Part shown: in pieces, positions 1 to 5,509 of the stretch
Layout: every line of letters starts with the position of its first letter
How positions within the stretch are numbered: the stretch's first letter is position 1
Origin: Methanoregulaceae archaeon
Lineage (GTDB): Archaea; Halobacteriota; Methanomicrobia; Methanomicrobiales; Methanospirillaceae
DNA: 5,509 nt
Assembly (NCBI GenBank): GCA_025453715.1
Contig: JALOPT010000117.1
Coordinates: forward strand, 1-5,509
Direction of reading: 5' to 3'
Translations under genes and position numbers: made by a program
Notes under the pieces: generated by a model
Seen by the model: only the letters and a program-made list of their open reading frames with translations
Told to the model about the DNA's origin: nothing
Databases searched by the model: none

Positions 1-302
1 CAGGAAGTCATGTTGAAGCTGCAACCGGTCAGCTTTCCGAATCCTTTCCTAACCTTTTTGTGCCGGCAGGTTTAACCTTTTCAATCTGGGGGATTATTTA
101 TCTCCTTCTCGTTGGGTTTTGTGTTGTCGTTGGAAGATCCTGGACGATTCAACACGACAGAATACACCATACGTTCATCAAAACAGTGTATCCTGGCGTG
201 TGGGTTTTCGGATATGTAAAACCTCACAGCCATATTCGATTACCGATTCCCGATATTCCGGAAGCGTATAAACACCAAGACGCCATTGCTCGCGTCGTGT
301 AG
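1..302 (+). pseudogene. Truncated TspO/MBR-like membrane protein (5' end outside window)
   Basis: The reading frame is open from base 3 and ends at TAG 300-302. Its first ~45 codons read like the N-terminal part of the TspO/MBR-related family (often named tryptophan-rich sensory protein). A stretch ending in FPNLFVPAG runs into a hydrophobic helix containing TFSIWGIIYLLL at about nt 75-135. Intact members, as I recall them, are around 240-270 residues with several more helices and a downstream tryptophan-containing motif. None of that follows here in any + frame. After about nt 140 the translation is hydrophilic and unlike the family, and from 178 onward it is simply antisense to the 3' end of the HD-domain gene. 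I infer a 3'-truncated remnant created by deletion or recombination next to the convergent gene. An assembly join is the main alternative. The start codon lies before the window. The family call is fairly good; the functional role is unknown. Confidence 0.55.
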
Positions 303-1377
303 CATTGAGCGTCCTGATTCTTGGTGAGAGCTCGTTGAACCCGACGACGGTGTGCCGGTTTTTCACTCTCACCCCAAGTGACATTTCGCGGGGAATTGAA
401 GGGATATCCACCAGGACCTCATGGGGGTGGAGACCTGCTTTCAGTGCGATCCTGCCTGCAAATTCGCGGCATTTTTCTATCGTGACTCCTTTTTCAACAA
501 GATGGGAGTTCACCTGGTCACTTCCCACATACAACGCCCTTTTATAGAGCCGGCGTTCATAGATTCGTTTTGCAAGGTCCCGGGCAACCATATTTTCTGA
601 ATTTTGCAAAGCCAGCATACAGGTCGCGTCATCCATGCGGAGGAGGTGTTCAGAAGCTTCCTGATTCGCACCCTTCAGGTGTTCCATCACCGCCAGCTGA
701 AACATGCTCTCTCCAATCCTGCTTACATGATGGAAATACACCGTCGGTCGCATAAGTGTGCGGGCAATGAGCAGCGATTCGGCAGCATTCACACCATTCT
801 CATCAAGGATCGTCCCCTCGCTTGTATGGATCAGATGCCTGATGAGGCGCTGGGCATCGACGGACCCGTAGGGTGCACCCGTATAGTAGGCATCCCGAAG
901 AAGGTAATCCATACGGTCTACATCAAGATCTCCGTGAATTATACCAGACAAGGGATGGTTTCCCTGTACGACAGCACAGAGTTCAGAAGAATCAATCCCC
1001 CATTCCCGCAGCCGGTCACCTGCCTGGTCTTCGACAATTGGTTCAATATCATCGTGGGTCCGATCAAGGAACATCTCTATGAACGGTTCACTTGCATGGG
1101 AAAATGGCCCATGCCCGATGTCATGGAGAAGTGCTGCTGCAACAACCAGTGTGTGGTCATGATCAGACAGCCCGAACCGGCGGGAAGCTACATCGGCAAG
1201 ATACATGGTTCCAAGCGAGTGTTCAAACCGTGTATGGTTAGCTCCTGGATATACCAGATAGGAAAAACCGAGTTGTTTTATGTAGCGGAGACGCTGGAGT
1301 GCCGGGGAGTCGAGCAGGGAAAGCGCAAAGTCCTCCACCTCTACATAGCCATGGACCGGGTCCTTGATTATCTTCAA
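178..1377 (-). CDS. HD-superfamily phosphohydrolase (SAMHD1/dGTPase-like)
   Basis: A complete 399-residue cytosolic protein. The metal-binding HD signature is present in order: His53 in RFEHSLG, His85-Asp86 in LLHDIGHGPFSH, and Asp154 in DLDVDRMDYLLRD. These correspond by motif to the four metal ligands of SAMHD1. Arg155, Tyr158 and Asp162 sit where SAMHD1 has nucleotide-contacting residues. The family typically hydrolyses (d)NTPs or other nucleotide phosphoesters, but the substrate here cannot be read from sequence. The start is TTG at 1377: an in-frame TGA lies immediately upstream, and the protein opens with MKIIKDPVHGYVEV, the usual N-terminus for this family. A weak GTGA Shine-Dalgarno-like element lies 5 nt before the TTG. 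It is divergent from cofD across 49 bp, and its 3' end converges on the truncated membrane-protein gene. All key residues are intact, so it is probably active. The enzyme class is well supported; the substrate is not. Confidence 0.93.
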   Translation of the reverse strand: MKIIKDPVHGYVEVEDFALSLLDSPALQRLRYIKQLGFSYLVYPGANHTRFEHSLGTMYLADVASRRFGLSDHDHTLVVAAALLHDIGHGPFSHASEPFIEMFLDRTHDDIEPIVEDQAGDRLREWGIDSSELCAVVQGNHPLSGIIHGDLDVDRMDYLLRDAYYTGAPYGSVDAQRLIRHLIHTSEGTILDENGVNAAESLLIARTLMRPTVYFHHVSRIGESMFQLAVMEHLKGANQEASEHLLRMDDATCMLALQNSENMVARDLAKRIYERRLYKRALYVGSDQVNSHLVEKGVTIEKCREFAGRIALKAGLHPHEVLVDIPSIPREMSLGVRVKNRHTVVGFNELSPRIRTLNATRREQWRLGVYTLPEYRESVIEYGCEVLHIRKPTRQDTLF

Positions 1378-1426
1378 TCAGTTCACTAAAAGAATCTTCA
1401 TATACAATGCATAAAAGTATTGATCA
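1378..1426. promoter_or_regulatory. Divergent promoter region between the HD gene and cofD
   Basis: Only 49 bp separate the TTG of the minus-strand HD gene from the ATG of cofD. A TATA-like element, CATATA (1399-1404; TATATG on the other strand), lies almost at the midpoint, about 24-26 bp from each start codon. That is the archaeal TATA-to-transcription-start spacing, so a leaderless or near-leaderless cofD transcript is plausible; cofD has no Shine-Dalgarno of its own. A second minus-strand candidate, CTTTTATGC (1417-1409), would give the HD gene a leader just long enough to include its GTGA element (1386-1383). TTGATCAA (1420-1427) is a perfect 8-bp palindrome touching the cofD ATG, and TGATCA recurs at 1428-1433. 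Promoter function is inferred from position and base composition only. Confidence 0.5.
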
Positions 1427-2329
1427 ATGATCACGTTCCTTTCCGGGGGAACAGGAACCCCCAAGCTCCTGAGAGGCATGCAAAAGGTAATGGACCGGCA
1501 TGAGATCTCAGTGATAGTTAACACTGCCGAGGATATCTGGATATCAGGGAACCACATTTCACCGGATCTTGATACTGTTATGTATCTGTTTTCAGGGATT
1601 CTCAATACCGATACATGGTGGGGGATCAGAAATGACTCTTTTTATACCTATGATGAAATCATCCGGCTAGGTATTGATGAGTTTATCAAAATAGGAGATA
1701 AGGATCGTGCTGTGCATATCGCACGGGGAGAAATGCTGCGAAAGGGAATGCGGCTGACGAATATTACCAGGATTCTCTGTGACCGGTTCGGTGTTCGCGA
1801 AATGGTTCTGCCCATGACAGATTCCGAAGTTACTACTCAGGTAAAAACAGATCTCGGCCTTATTCACTTCCAGGAATACTGGGTACGGGCAAAGGGAAAA
1901 ATCGGGATTGAGGGGGTTGTAAGAAGTTTCAGAGAGCCTCCCGTTGCCACTGAAGAGGCTCTTGCGGTGATTGAAGCAAGTGACACCATCGTAATCGGTC
2001 CATCCAACCCGATCACCAGCATCTCCCCGATTCTTGAGTGCGAGGGGATAAAAAATGCCCTTCTGGACAAATTAGTTATCGCGATAAGCCCGTTTATCGG
2101 TAGTGCTCCCGTAAGCGGACCTGCTGGTGCTCTCATGCAGGCTTCGGGTTTCGAACCAAGCTCCCGGGGTACCTATAATTGTTATGATGGAATCACCGAT
2201 ATCTTTGTCCAGGATATCCGGGACCCCATTATGCTCAATAATTCAGTCAGATATGACACGCTCATGGTTGATGAGGAAAAAAGTATCGCACTTGCCCAGG
2301 AGATACTGCGCATTGCCAGGAAAAACTGA
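1427..2329 (+). CDS. cofD: 2-phospho-L-lactate transferase, coenzyme F420 biosynthesis
   Basis: A complete 300-residue cytosolic enzyme, close to the roughly 310-residue archaeal CofD proteins. It transfers the phospholactyl (or phosphoenolpyruvyl) group from the GDP-activated donor made by CofC onto the deazaflavin Fo. This yields F420-0 (or its dehydro form) and GMP. Conserved CofD signatures are visible: SGGTGTPKLLRG at residues 6-17 (nucleotide/phosphate-binding loop), NTAEDIWISGNHISPDLDT at 32-50 with the acidic PDLD metal region, GPSNPITS at 191-198, and SPFIGSAPVSGPAG at 221-234. The ATG at 1427 puts the glycine-rich loop at the extreme N-terminus, as in the family. No Shine-Dalgarno precedes it, and a TATA-like box about 25 bp upstream suggests leaderless translation. 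No other F420 gene (cofC, cofE, cofG, cofH) is in the window. In hydrogenotrophic methanogens F420 carries hydride for the CO2-reduction pathway, so the gene is presumably essential there. Confidence 0.97.
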   Translation: MITFLSGGTGTPKLLRGMQKVMDRHEISVIVNTAEDIWISGNHISPDLDTVMYLFSGILNTDTWWGIRNDSFYTYDEIIRLGIDEFIKIGDKDRAVHIARGEMLRKGMRLTNITRILCDRFGVREMVLPMTDSEVTTQVKTDLGLIHFQEYWVRAKGKIGIEGVVRSFREPPVATEEALAVIEASDTIVIGPSNPITSISPILECEGIKNALLDKLVIAISPFIGSAPVSGPAGALMQASGFEPSSRGTYNCYDGITDIFVQDIRDPIMLNNSVRYDTLMVDEEKSIALAQEILRIARKN

Positions 2330-2344
2330 AATTCCCCAACAATT

Positions 2345-2361
2345 AAAAAAATCTGTTTTTT
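2345..2361 (+). terminator. Possible U-tract terminator after cofD
   Basis: About 15 nt past the cofD stop an A-run (2345-2351) and a T6 run (2356-2361) flank ATCTG-like bases, giving a weak A/T-only hairpin ending in a U-tract. Archaeal RNA polymerase can terminate on U-tracts alone. A TATA box for the next gene follows within 10 bp, which supports a transcription-unit boundary here. The stem is weak, so the hairpin itself may be irrelevant. Confidence 0.4.
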
Positions 2362-2366
2362 GCAAA

Positions 2367-2403
2367 CCTATATAATGCCGCACAGTAACGGTTATCGTGG
2401 GAG
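2367..2403 (+). promoter_or_regulatory. TATA box and ribosome-binding site of the lipoprotein gene
   Basis: CCTATATAATG contains a near-consensus archaeal TATA box (TATATAAT, 2369-2376). Initiation 24-27 bp downstream would fall near 2397-2400 and leave a leader of about 20 nt. The imperfect dyad TAACGGTTA (2386-2394) lies between the box and the expected start site, where an operator could sit. GGGAG (2399-2403) is the only Shine-Dalgarno-like element. It is 13 nt from the ATG at 2417, slightly farther than usual. This arrangement favours the 2417 start over any start inside the promoter. Confidence 0.55.
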
Positions 2404-2416
2404 AAATGAACCAAAA

Positions 2417-3325
2417 ATGGACGGGAAGATAGTATTTTCCATATTGCTCTGCTTTGGACTGATATCCGGGTGTTTGTCCGGTCAGGATTCCGAAAAAGGT
2501 ACCCTTCGGCTTACATCGTCGCCTTCCGGTGCTGAAATTTACCTTGACAATCAATTCCGGGGAACTACACCCGTAGATATTTCCCGTGTAGAACAAGGAA
2601 ACCATACACTCGAATTCCGTTATCCTGGATATCAGAGTTGGGCTGCAGCTATTTCAGTGTCAGCAGGAACCTCCAATTATTTTGCTGCCTTAACCCCCCG
2701 TCCCGATATACAGGGATCAGGGAAAAACACATCTCAGACACCAGTTCTTCCGATGAAAGTTACCGTTCAGGCTGTCAAACCAACCATTATTCTCGGAGAA
2801 TCGATGTTATTTTCAGGATCTGGTCCCGGTTCCAGAAGCGTATCCCTCACTGTTTATGGTCCAGGGTATTATTCTGAGGGAGTACTTCTGGATCAACCCA
2901 AAATCAATTCAGCCGGTTTATGGAGTTATGTGTGGAATCCGGGATTTTCTCTTCAATCGGGTTCCTATACGCTGGTTGTGGTGGATGATTCAAGGACTTC
3001 ATCTGACAGGGTAGAATTCAAGGTAATCGGAGGGGGAGAAGTAACCGTTGCCTCGAATAGCTATTCAGCCGCCAGGGGTGAGACCGTAATTTTTTCAGGC
3101 CGATGCACAACAGGTGCAGAAAATGTCTTGCTGGTTTTATATGGGCCCGAACGATTCTCAGGAGGCGTTGAGTTGGGGTCTGTTTCTGTAACGGCTGATA
3201 AAACGTGGAATTTTAAATTTACCCTTGATAATTACATGCCCACCGGACATTATACCCTGTATGTGTACGATATTCCAAGAACATCTTCCAGTACAACACA
3301 ATTTACGATCGGTTTCACTTCTTAA
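2417..3325 (+). CDS. PEGA-domain lipoprotein with two repeated beta-sandwich-like modules
   Basis: A 302-residue predicted secreted or surface lipoprotein. A short signal peptide (residues 1-18) ends in lipobox LISGC, so Cys19 is the probable lipidated residue anchoring it outside the membrane. Residues 28-94 form a PEGA domain, recognisable by SSPSGAEIYLDN, GTTPVDI and the GNHTLEFRYPGYQ core. A Ser/Thr/Pro-rich linker (about 95-112) follows. Then come two homologous modules of about 90 residues, 115-203 and 209-300. Each has a VTV start, a G-E-(S/T)-x-(L/I)-FSG motif, a VYGP/LYGP strand, a Trp-containing strand, and a (S/H)YTL-V-D-x-RTSS close. That layout suggests Ig-like or surface-layer-associated beta-sandwiches of the sort seen in methanogen surface proteins. 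The role is probably structural or binding at the cell envelope; no catalytic motif is seen. ATG 2417 was chosen because it yields the signal peptide directly and lies downstream of the TATA box. Neighbouring genes give no clue to the ligand. Confidence 0.85.
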   Translation: MDGKIVFSILLCFGLISGCLSGQDSEKGTLRLTSSPSGAEIYLDNQFRGTTPVDISRVEQGNHTLEFRYPGYQSWAAAISVSAGTSNYFAALTPRPDIQGSGKNTSQTPVLPMKVTVQAVKPTIILGESMLFSGSGPGSRSVSLTVYGPGYYSEGVLLDQPKINSAGLWSYVWNPGFSLQSGSYTLVVVDDSRTSSDRVEFKVIGGGEVTVASNSYSAARGETVIFSGRCTTGAENVLLVLYGPERFSGGVELGSVSVTADKTWNFKFTLDNYMPTGHYTLYVYDIPRTSSSTTQFTIGFTS

Positions 3326-3360
3326 AAAATTCCCCCTATTTTATCGTATGAGAATTCAAA

Positions 3361-3389
3361 AACCTCCTCACCTGGCTGGGGGTTCTTTT
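3361..3389 (+). terminator. Hairpin plus T-tract terminator after the lipoprotein gene
   Basis: AACCTCC (3361-3367) can pair over seven positions with GGGGGTT (3378-3384), with one G-T wobble and a 10-nt loop. CTTTT follows immediately (3385-3389). It starts 35 nt past the lipoprotein stop. The shape is that of an intrinsic terminator and separates the lipoprotein from the HEAT-repeat gene. Folding was judged by eye. Confidence 0.6.
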
Positions 3390-3537
3390 ACCAACAAAAT
3401 ACTCATCAATTCCTCTTTAAAGCATGGATATTTTTAAAAAAAACGGGAAATATTATCCCAAAGGTAAGAAAAACCGTTCAGATGTACCCGATACCTATTT
3501 GAAGGATTTTATACTAATACTCGTTCGGAGAACATAC

Positions 3538-4740
3538 ATGGGCATAACTAAGAAATTCCTTAACATGTTTAAATCAGGAAAAAGCGAGGACAGGGGGGAA
3601 AAAGCACGGGAGGACGCACAGGGTGGTACGCAAAAAATGGGATATGAAAACTTCCTTACAGCCCTACATGACGGGGATCTGGATACCCGTTGGAGTGCTG
3701 TTCGATCCGTTGGCAACCTTGGCGAACCATTCATCGAACCGCTTATCGGGGGCTTAAAGGATGATTACTGGATCATCAGAAGAGGGTCCGCAGACACTCT
3801 GGGAAAAATCGGGGCTCCGGCCGTGGGACCATTAATTGAGGCACTTCATGAACCTGGAGACGATGTCCGACAGGAGATTGTGCGTGCCCTGCAGTTGATC
3901 GGTGAACCATCTGTGGGTGCATTAATACAGGGAATGAAACATAGTCATCCGTTTGTCAGGCGCGGTGCTGTCCAGGCACTCGGCATTATGGGAGAAACGC
4001 GGGCTGTCCCCCAGCTTATTGAGTCACTTAAAGATTCTGATGCCATGGTGAGGTATGAGAGTGCAGTTGCACTTGGCCGTATAGGAGATCTTCGGACAAT
4101 CAGCCCTCTGATAGAAACACTGAATGATGTAAAAGAACAGGTCAGGATGGCTGCGATGGCTACACTCTGTTCGCTTGGAGATCCTTCAATAGATCCCCTT
4201 ATCCATGCACTTGTTGATCCAAACGAGGATATCTGCCGCAGGGCGACACTCGCTCTTGTCACTATTGGCGAACCGTCAGTGGATTCATTGATAAAATCCC
4301 TGAGTGATCAGAACCCCGGTATCCGTAGGGGTGCGGTGGAGGTGCTGGGGCAGATTGGAAATACACGGGCAATCCCGCCGATTATGAAAGCGCTCGATGA
4401 CCCTGAAAGAACGGTCAGGATTGAAGTCGTCAAAGCACTTGCGGCCCTGGGTGTTCCTGCTATCGCACCCCTTATGCAGGTATTCCGCGAAGGAAATCTG
4501 ATGATGAAAACGAGCGCTATGGAAGCGCTCTGGATGCTTGGGCAGCCTGCAACAACGCCATTGATCATGGTCCTGAAAGATGATCAGAGCGATGTACGGA
4601 AGCGTGCGGCACTCCTGCTCGGTGAAATCGGTGACCAGAAAGCGGTTGACCACCTCACAATACTCCTCAACGATGAGAATGTTACCGTCAGAAGGGAAGC
4701 GTTCGAAGCGCTTGAAATGATCAAGAAACGAAACGCATAA
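3538..4740 (+). CDS. HEAT-repeat (PBS lyase-type) scaffold protein
   Basis: A 400-residue soluble protein made almost entirely of HEAT repeats. After a charged leader (residues 1-33, with a basic amphipathic start GITKKFLNMFK), twelve consecutive units of 30-31 residues run from about residue 34 to the C-terminus. Each follows the pattern PLI-x-x-L-x-D-x-x-x-x-VR-x-x-A-x-x-ALG-x-IG-(D/E)-x-x-A, typical of PBS-lyase HEAT-like repeats. Such solenoids bind other proteins. The phycobilin-lyase name is historical and methanogens have no phycobilisomes. No signal peptide, membrane segment or catalytic domain is seen, so the partner is unknown. The start at ATG 3538 has a clear GGAG Shine-Dalgarno (3527-3530) 7 nt upstream. 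The frame is open back to an ATG at 3424, but that extension is A/T-rich, lacks a ribosome-binding site and does not look like HEAT sequence. The gene lies between a hairpin terminator and T-tracts, so it is probably monocistronic. Confidence 0.9.
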   Translation: MGITKKFLNMFKSGKSEDRGEKAREDAQGGTQKMGYENFLTALHDGDLDTRWSAVRSVGNLGEPFIEPLIGGLKDDYWIIRRGSADTLGKIGAPAVGPLIEALHEPGDDVRQEIVRALQLIGEPSVGALIQGMKHSHPFVRRGAVQALGIMGETRAVPQLIESLKDSDAMVRYESAVALGRIGDLRTISPLIETLNDVKEQVRMAAMATLCSLGDPSIDPLIHALVDPNEDICRRATLALVTIGEPSVDSLIKSLSDQNPGIRRGAVEVLGQIGNTRAIPPIMKALDDPERTVRIEVVKALAALGVPAIAPLMQVFREGNLMMKTSAMEALWMLGQPATTPLIMVLKDDQSDVRKRAALLLGEIGDQKAVDHLTILLNDENVTVRREAFEALEMIKKRNA

Positions 4741-4755
4741 TAATCCTCTTTAATC

Positions 4756-4796
4756 TTTTTTCTCAAATACCATTCAATAATTTTCTCCAGTTTTTT
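4756..4796 (+). terminator. Possible T-tract terminators after the HEAT-repeat gene
   Basis: Two T6 runs (4756-4761 and 4791-4796) and a T4 run between them lie within 60 nt after the HEAT-repeat stop, in an otherwise A/T-rich gap. No GC stem precedes them. Serial U-tracts are a usual archaeal termination signal, but the assignment rests on composition alone. Confidence 0.4.
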
Positions 4797-4869
4797 CAAT
4801 TTACCTGCTTTGGACCAGTACCCGTTCTTTATCGTAATCATCATAACCTCCCGGATACCTTTTTCATGC

Positions 4870-5509
4870 ATGATTTCTCTTGCTGACATCCGGGCAGCGG
4901 AAAAGAGGATTTCTCCCTGCATTATCCGTACTCCTCTTGTGTTCTCACCCACATTTTCTGAGATGACAGGGGCACAAATCTACCTCAAGCTCGAAACCCT
5001 GCAGAAAGCCGGATCTTTCAAGGTGCGGGGTGCCTCGAATAAAATTTTTTCTCACCTGACCGAAATCGGGAATAGAGGAGTCGTCGCGGCTTCGGCCGGA
5101 AATCATGCTCAGGGTGTTGCGGTCGCAGCTCATTCTGCCAATATTCCGGTTACCATTGTTATGCCGGAATGGTCTTCTCTCTCAAAACAGGAAGCTGCCA
5201 GGGCTTATGGAGCCCAGGTCATTATTCATGGCAGGTCATTAGAGGAGAGTATTGAAAAGGCACAGGAAATTGCTCGTTCAGGTCTGCTATTAATTCATCC
5301 TTACGACGATGAGGAAGTCATAGCCGGGCAGGGAACCATTGCTCTTGAGATTTTTGCTGATCTGCCGGACGCAGATATGATTGTAGTACCGGTTGGAGGG
5401 GGAGGATTGATAGCCGGTATCGCGGCTGCGGCTAAAGAACACAACAAGGATATTAAAATCATCGGAGTCCAGGCTGATGCCTGTCCGTCAGCACGAGAAG
5501 CCCTGCGGA
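4870..5509 (+). CDS. ilvA: Threonine ammonia-lyase, PLP-dependent (3' end outside window)
   Basis: The first 213 codons of a fold-type II PLP enzyme that deaminates L-threonine to 2-oxobutanoate (and often L-serine to pyruvate), the entry step to isoleucine. Visible signatures are RTPLVFSP (residues 20-27), the Schiff-base lysine Lys51 in GSFKVRG, SAGNHAQG (75-82, substrate/cofactor loop), and the phosphate-binding glycine loop GGGG at 176-179 in VPVGGGGLIAG. I place the start at ATG 4870. It gives MISLADIRAAEKRI followed by RTPL, matching the usual family N-terminus, whereas a start at ATG 4963 would delete it. No clear Shine-Dalgarno precedes 4870. CTTTATCG (4827-4834) is a possible TATA box giving a short leader. 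Whether a C-terminal ACT regulatory domain exists (full length typically around 400 residues) cannot be seen. Serine racemase or another serine/threonine dehydratase is a less likely alternative. Many methanogens can also make isoleucine via citramalate, so a catabolic (TdcB-like) role is possible. Confidence 0.9.
   Translation, partial: MISLADIRAAEKRISPCIIRTPLVFSPTFSEMTGAQIYLKLETLQKAGSFKVRGASNKIFSHLTEIGNRGVVAASAGNHAQGVAVAAHSANIPVTIVMPEWSSLSKQEAARAYGAQVIIHGRSLEESIEKAQEIARSGLLLIHPYDDEEVIAGQGTIALEIFADLPDADMIVVPVGGGGLIAGIAAAAKEHNKDIKIIGVQADACPSAREALR

Noticed and set aside
604..1389. 261-residue open frame on the + strand opposite the HD-domain gene
   Set aside because: It is antisense to an intact gene with all catalytic motifs. 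Its translation shows no recognisable domain and is rich in Cys, His and Met as shadow frames often are.
2360..2416. Longer TTG start for the lipoprotein
   Set aside because: It would place the start codon inside the terminator and upstream of the TATA box, and would bury the signal peptide behind 19 polar residues.
3424..3537. Longer ATG start for the HEAT-repeat protein
   Set aside because: There is no ribosome-binding site at 3424 and the extension has no HEAT character, whereas ATG 3538 has GGAG at good spacing.
3637..4740. The repeated DNA pattern considered as a tandem DNA repeat or CRISPR-like array
   Set aside because: The 90-93 bp periodicity is the codon-level trace of HEAT protein repeats. 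Units are diverged at the DNA level and the reading frame is continuous.
4584..4952. 122-residue minus-strand frame with a GTG start and an internal ATG preceded by a GGAG-like element
   Set aside because: It overlaps the HEAT-repeat gene at one end and the true N-terminus of the threonine ammonia-lyase at the other, leaving only the 129-bp gap as its own. The Lys-rich translation reflects an A/T-rich spacer. A small gene cannot be fully excluded, but nothing supports one.

Overview
The window looks archaeal, most likely from a methanogen of the Methanomicrobiales. The reasons are an intact cofD (coenzyme F420 biosynthesis), archaeal-type TATA boxes close to start codons, a PEGA-domain lipoprotein with paired beta-sandwich modules of a kind I associate with methanogen surface proteins, and a stand-alone HEAT-repeat protein. 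The order-level placement is inferred from how the proteins look; no search was run.

Layout from left to right. Positions 1-302 hold the in-window part of a TspO/MBR-like membrane protein gene on the + strand. Family resemblance stops after one membrane helix and the frame then runs antisense into the next gene, so it is probably a truncated remnant. Positions 178-1377 (minus strand) encode a complete HD-superfamily phosphohydrolase of the SAMHD1/dGTPase-like type, starting at TTG. A 49-bp divergent promoter region separates it from cofD (1427-2329, +), the 2-phospho-L-lactate transferase. Next are a PEGA-domain lipoprotein (2417-3325, +), a hairpin terminator, a 12-unit HEAT-repeat protein (3538-4740, +), and the first 213 codons of a PLP-dependent threonine ammonia-lyase (4870 to the window end, +).

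The four + strand genes are separated by gaps of 87-212 bp. T-tracts, one hairpin terminator and TATA-like boxes lie in these gaps, so they are probably single transcription units and not an operon. No common pathway is evident: the genes cover F420 synthesis, nucleotide hydrolysis, surface structure, protein scaffolding and amino-acid metabolism. This reads as ordinary chromosomal housekeeping sequence with one decayed gene at its left edge. I see no tRNA, rRNA, CRISPR array, insertion sequence or defence cassette. The points most worth a second look are the truncated TspO-like gene, the symmetric promoter shared by the HD and cofD genes, and the internally duplicated lipoprotein. The threonine ammonia-lyase start at 4870 also matters, because later in-frame ATGs would cut off its N-terminus.
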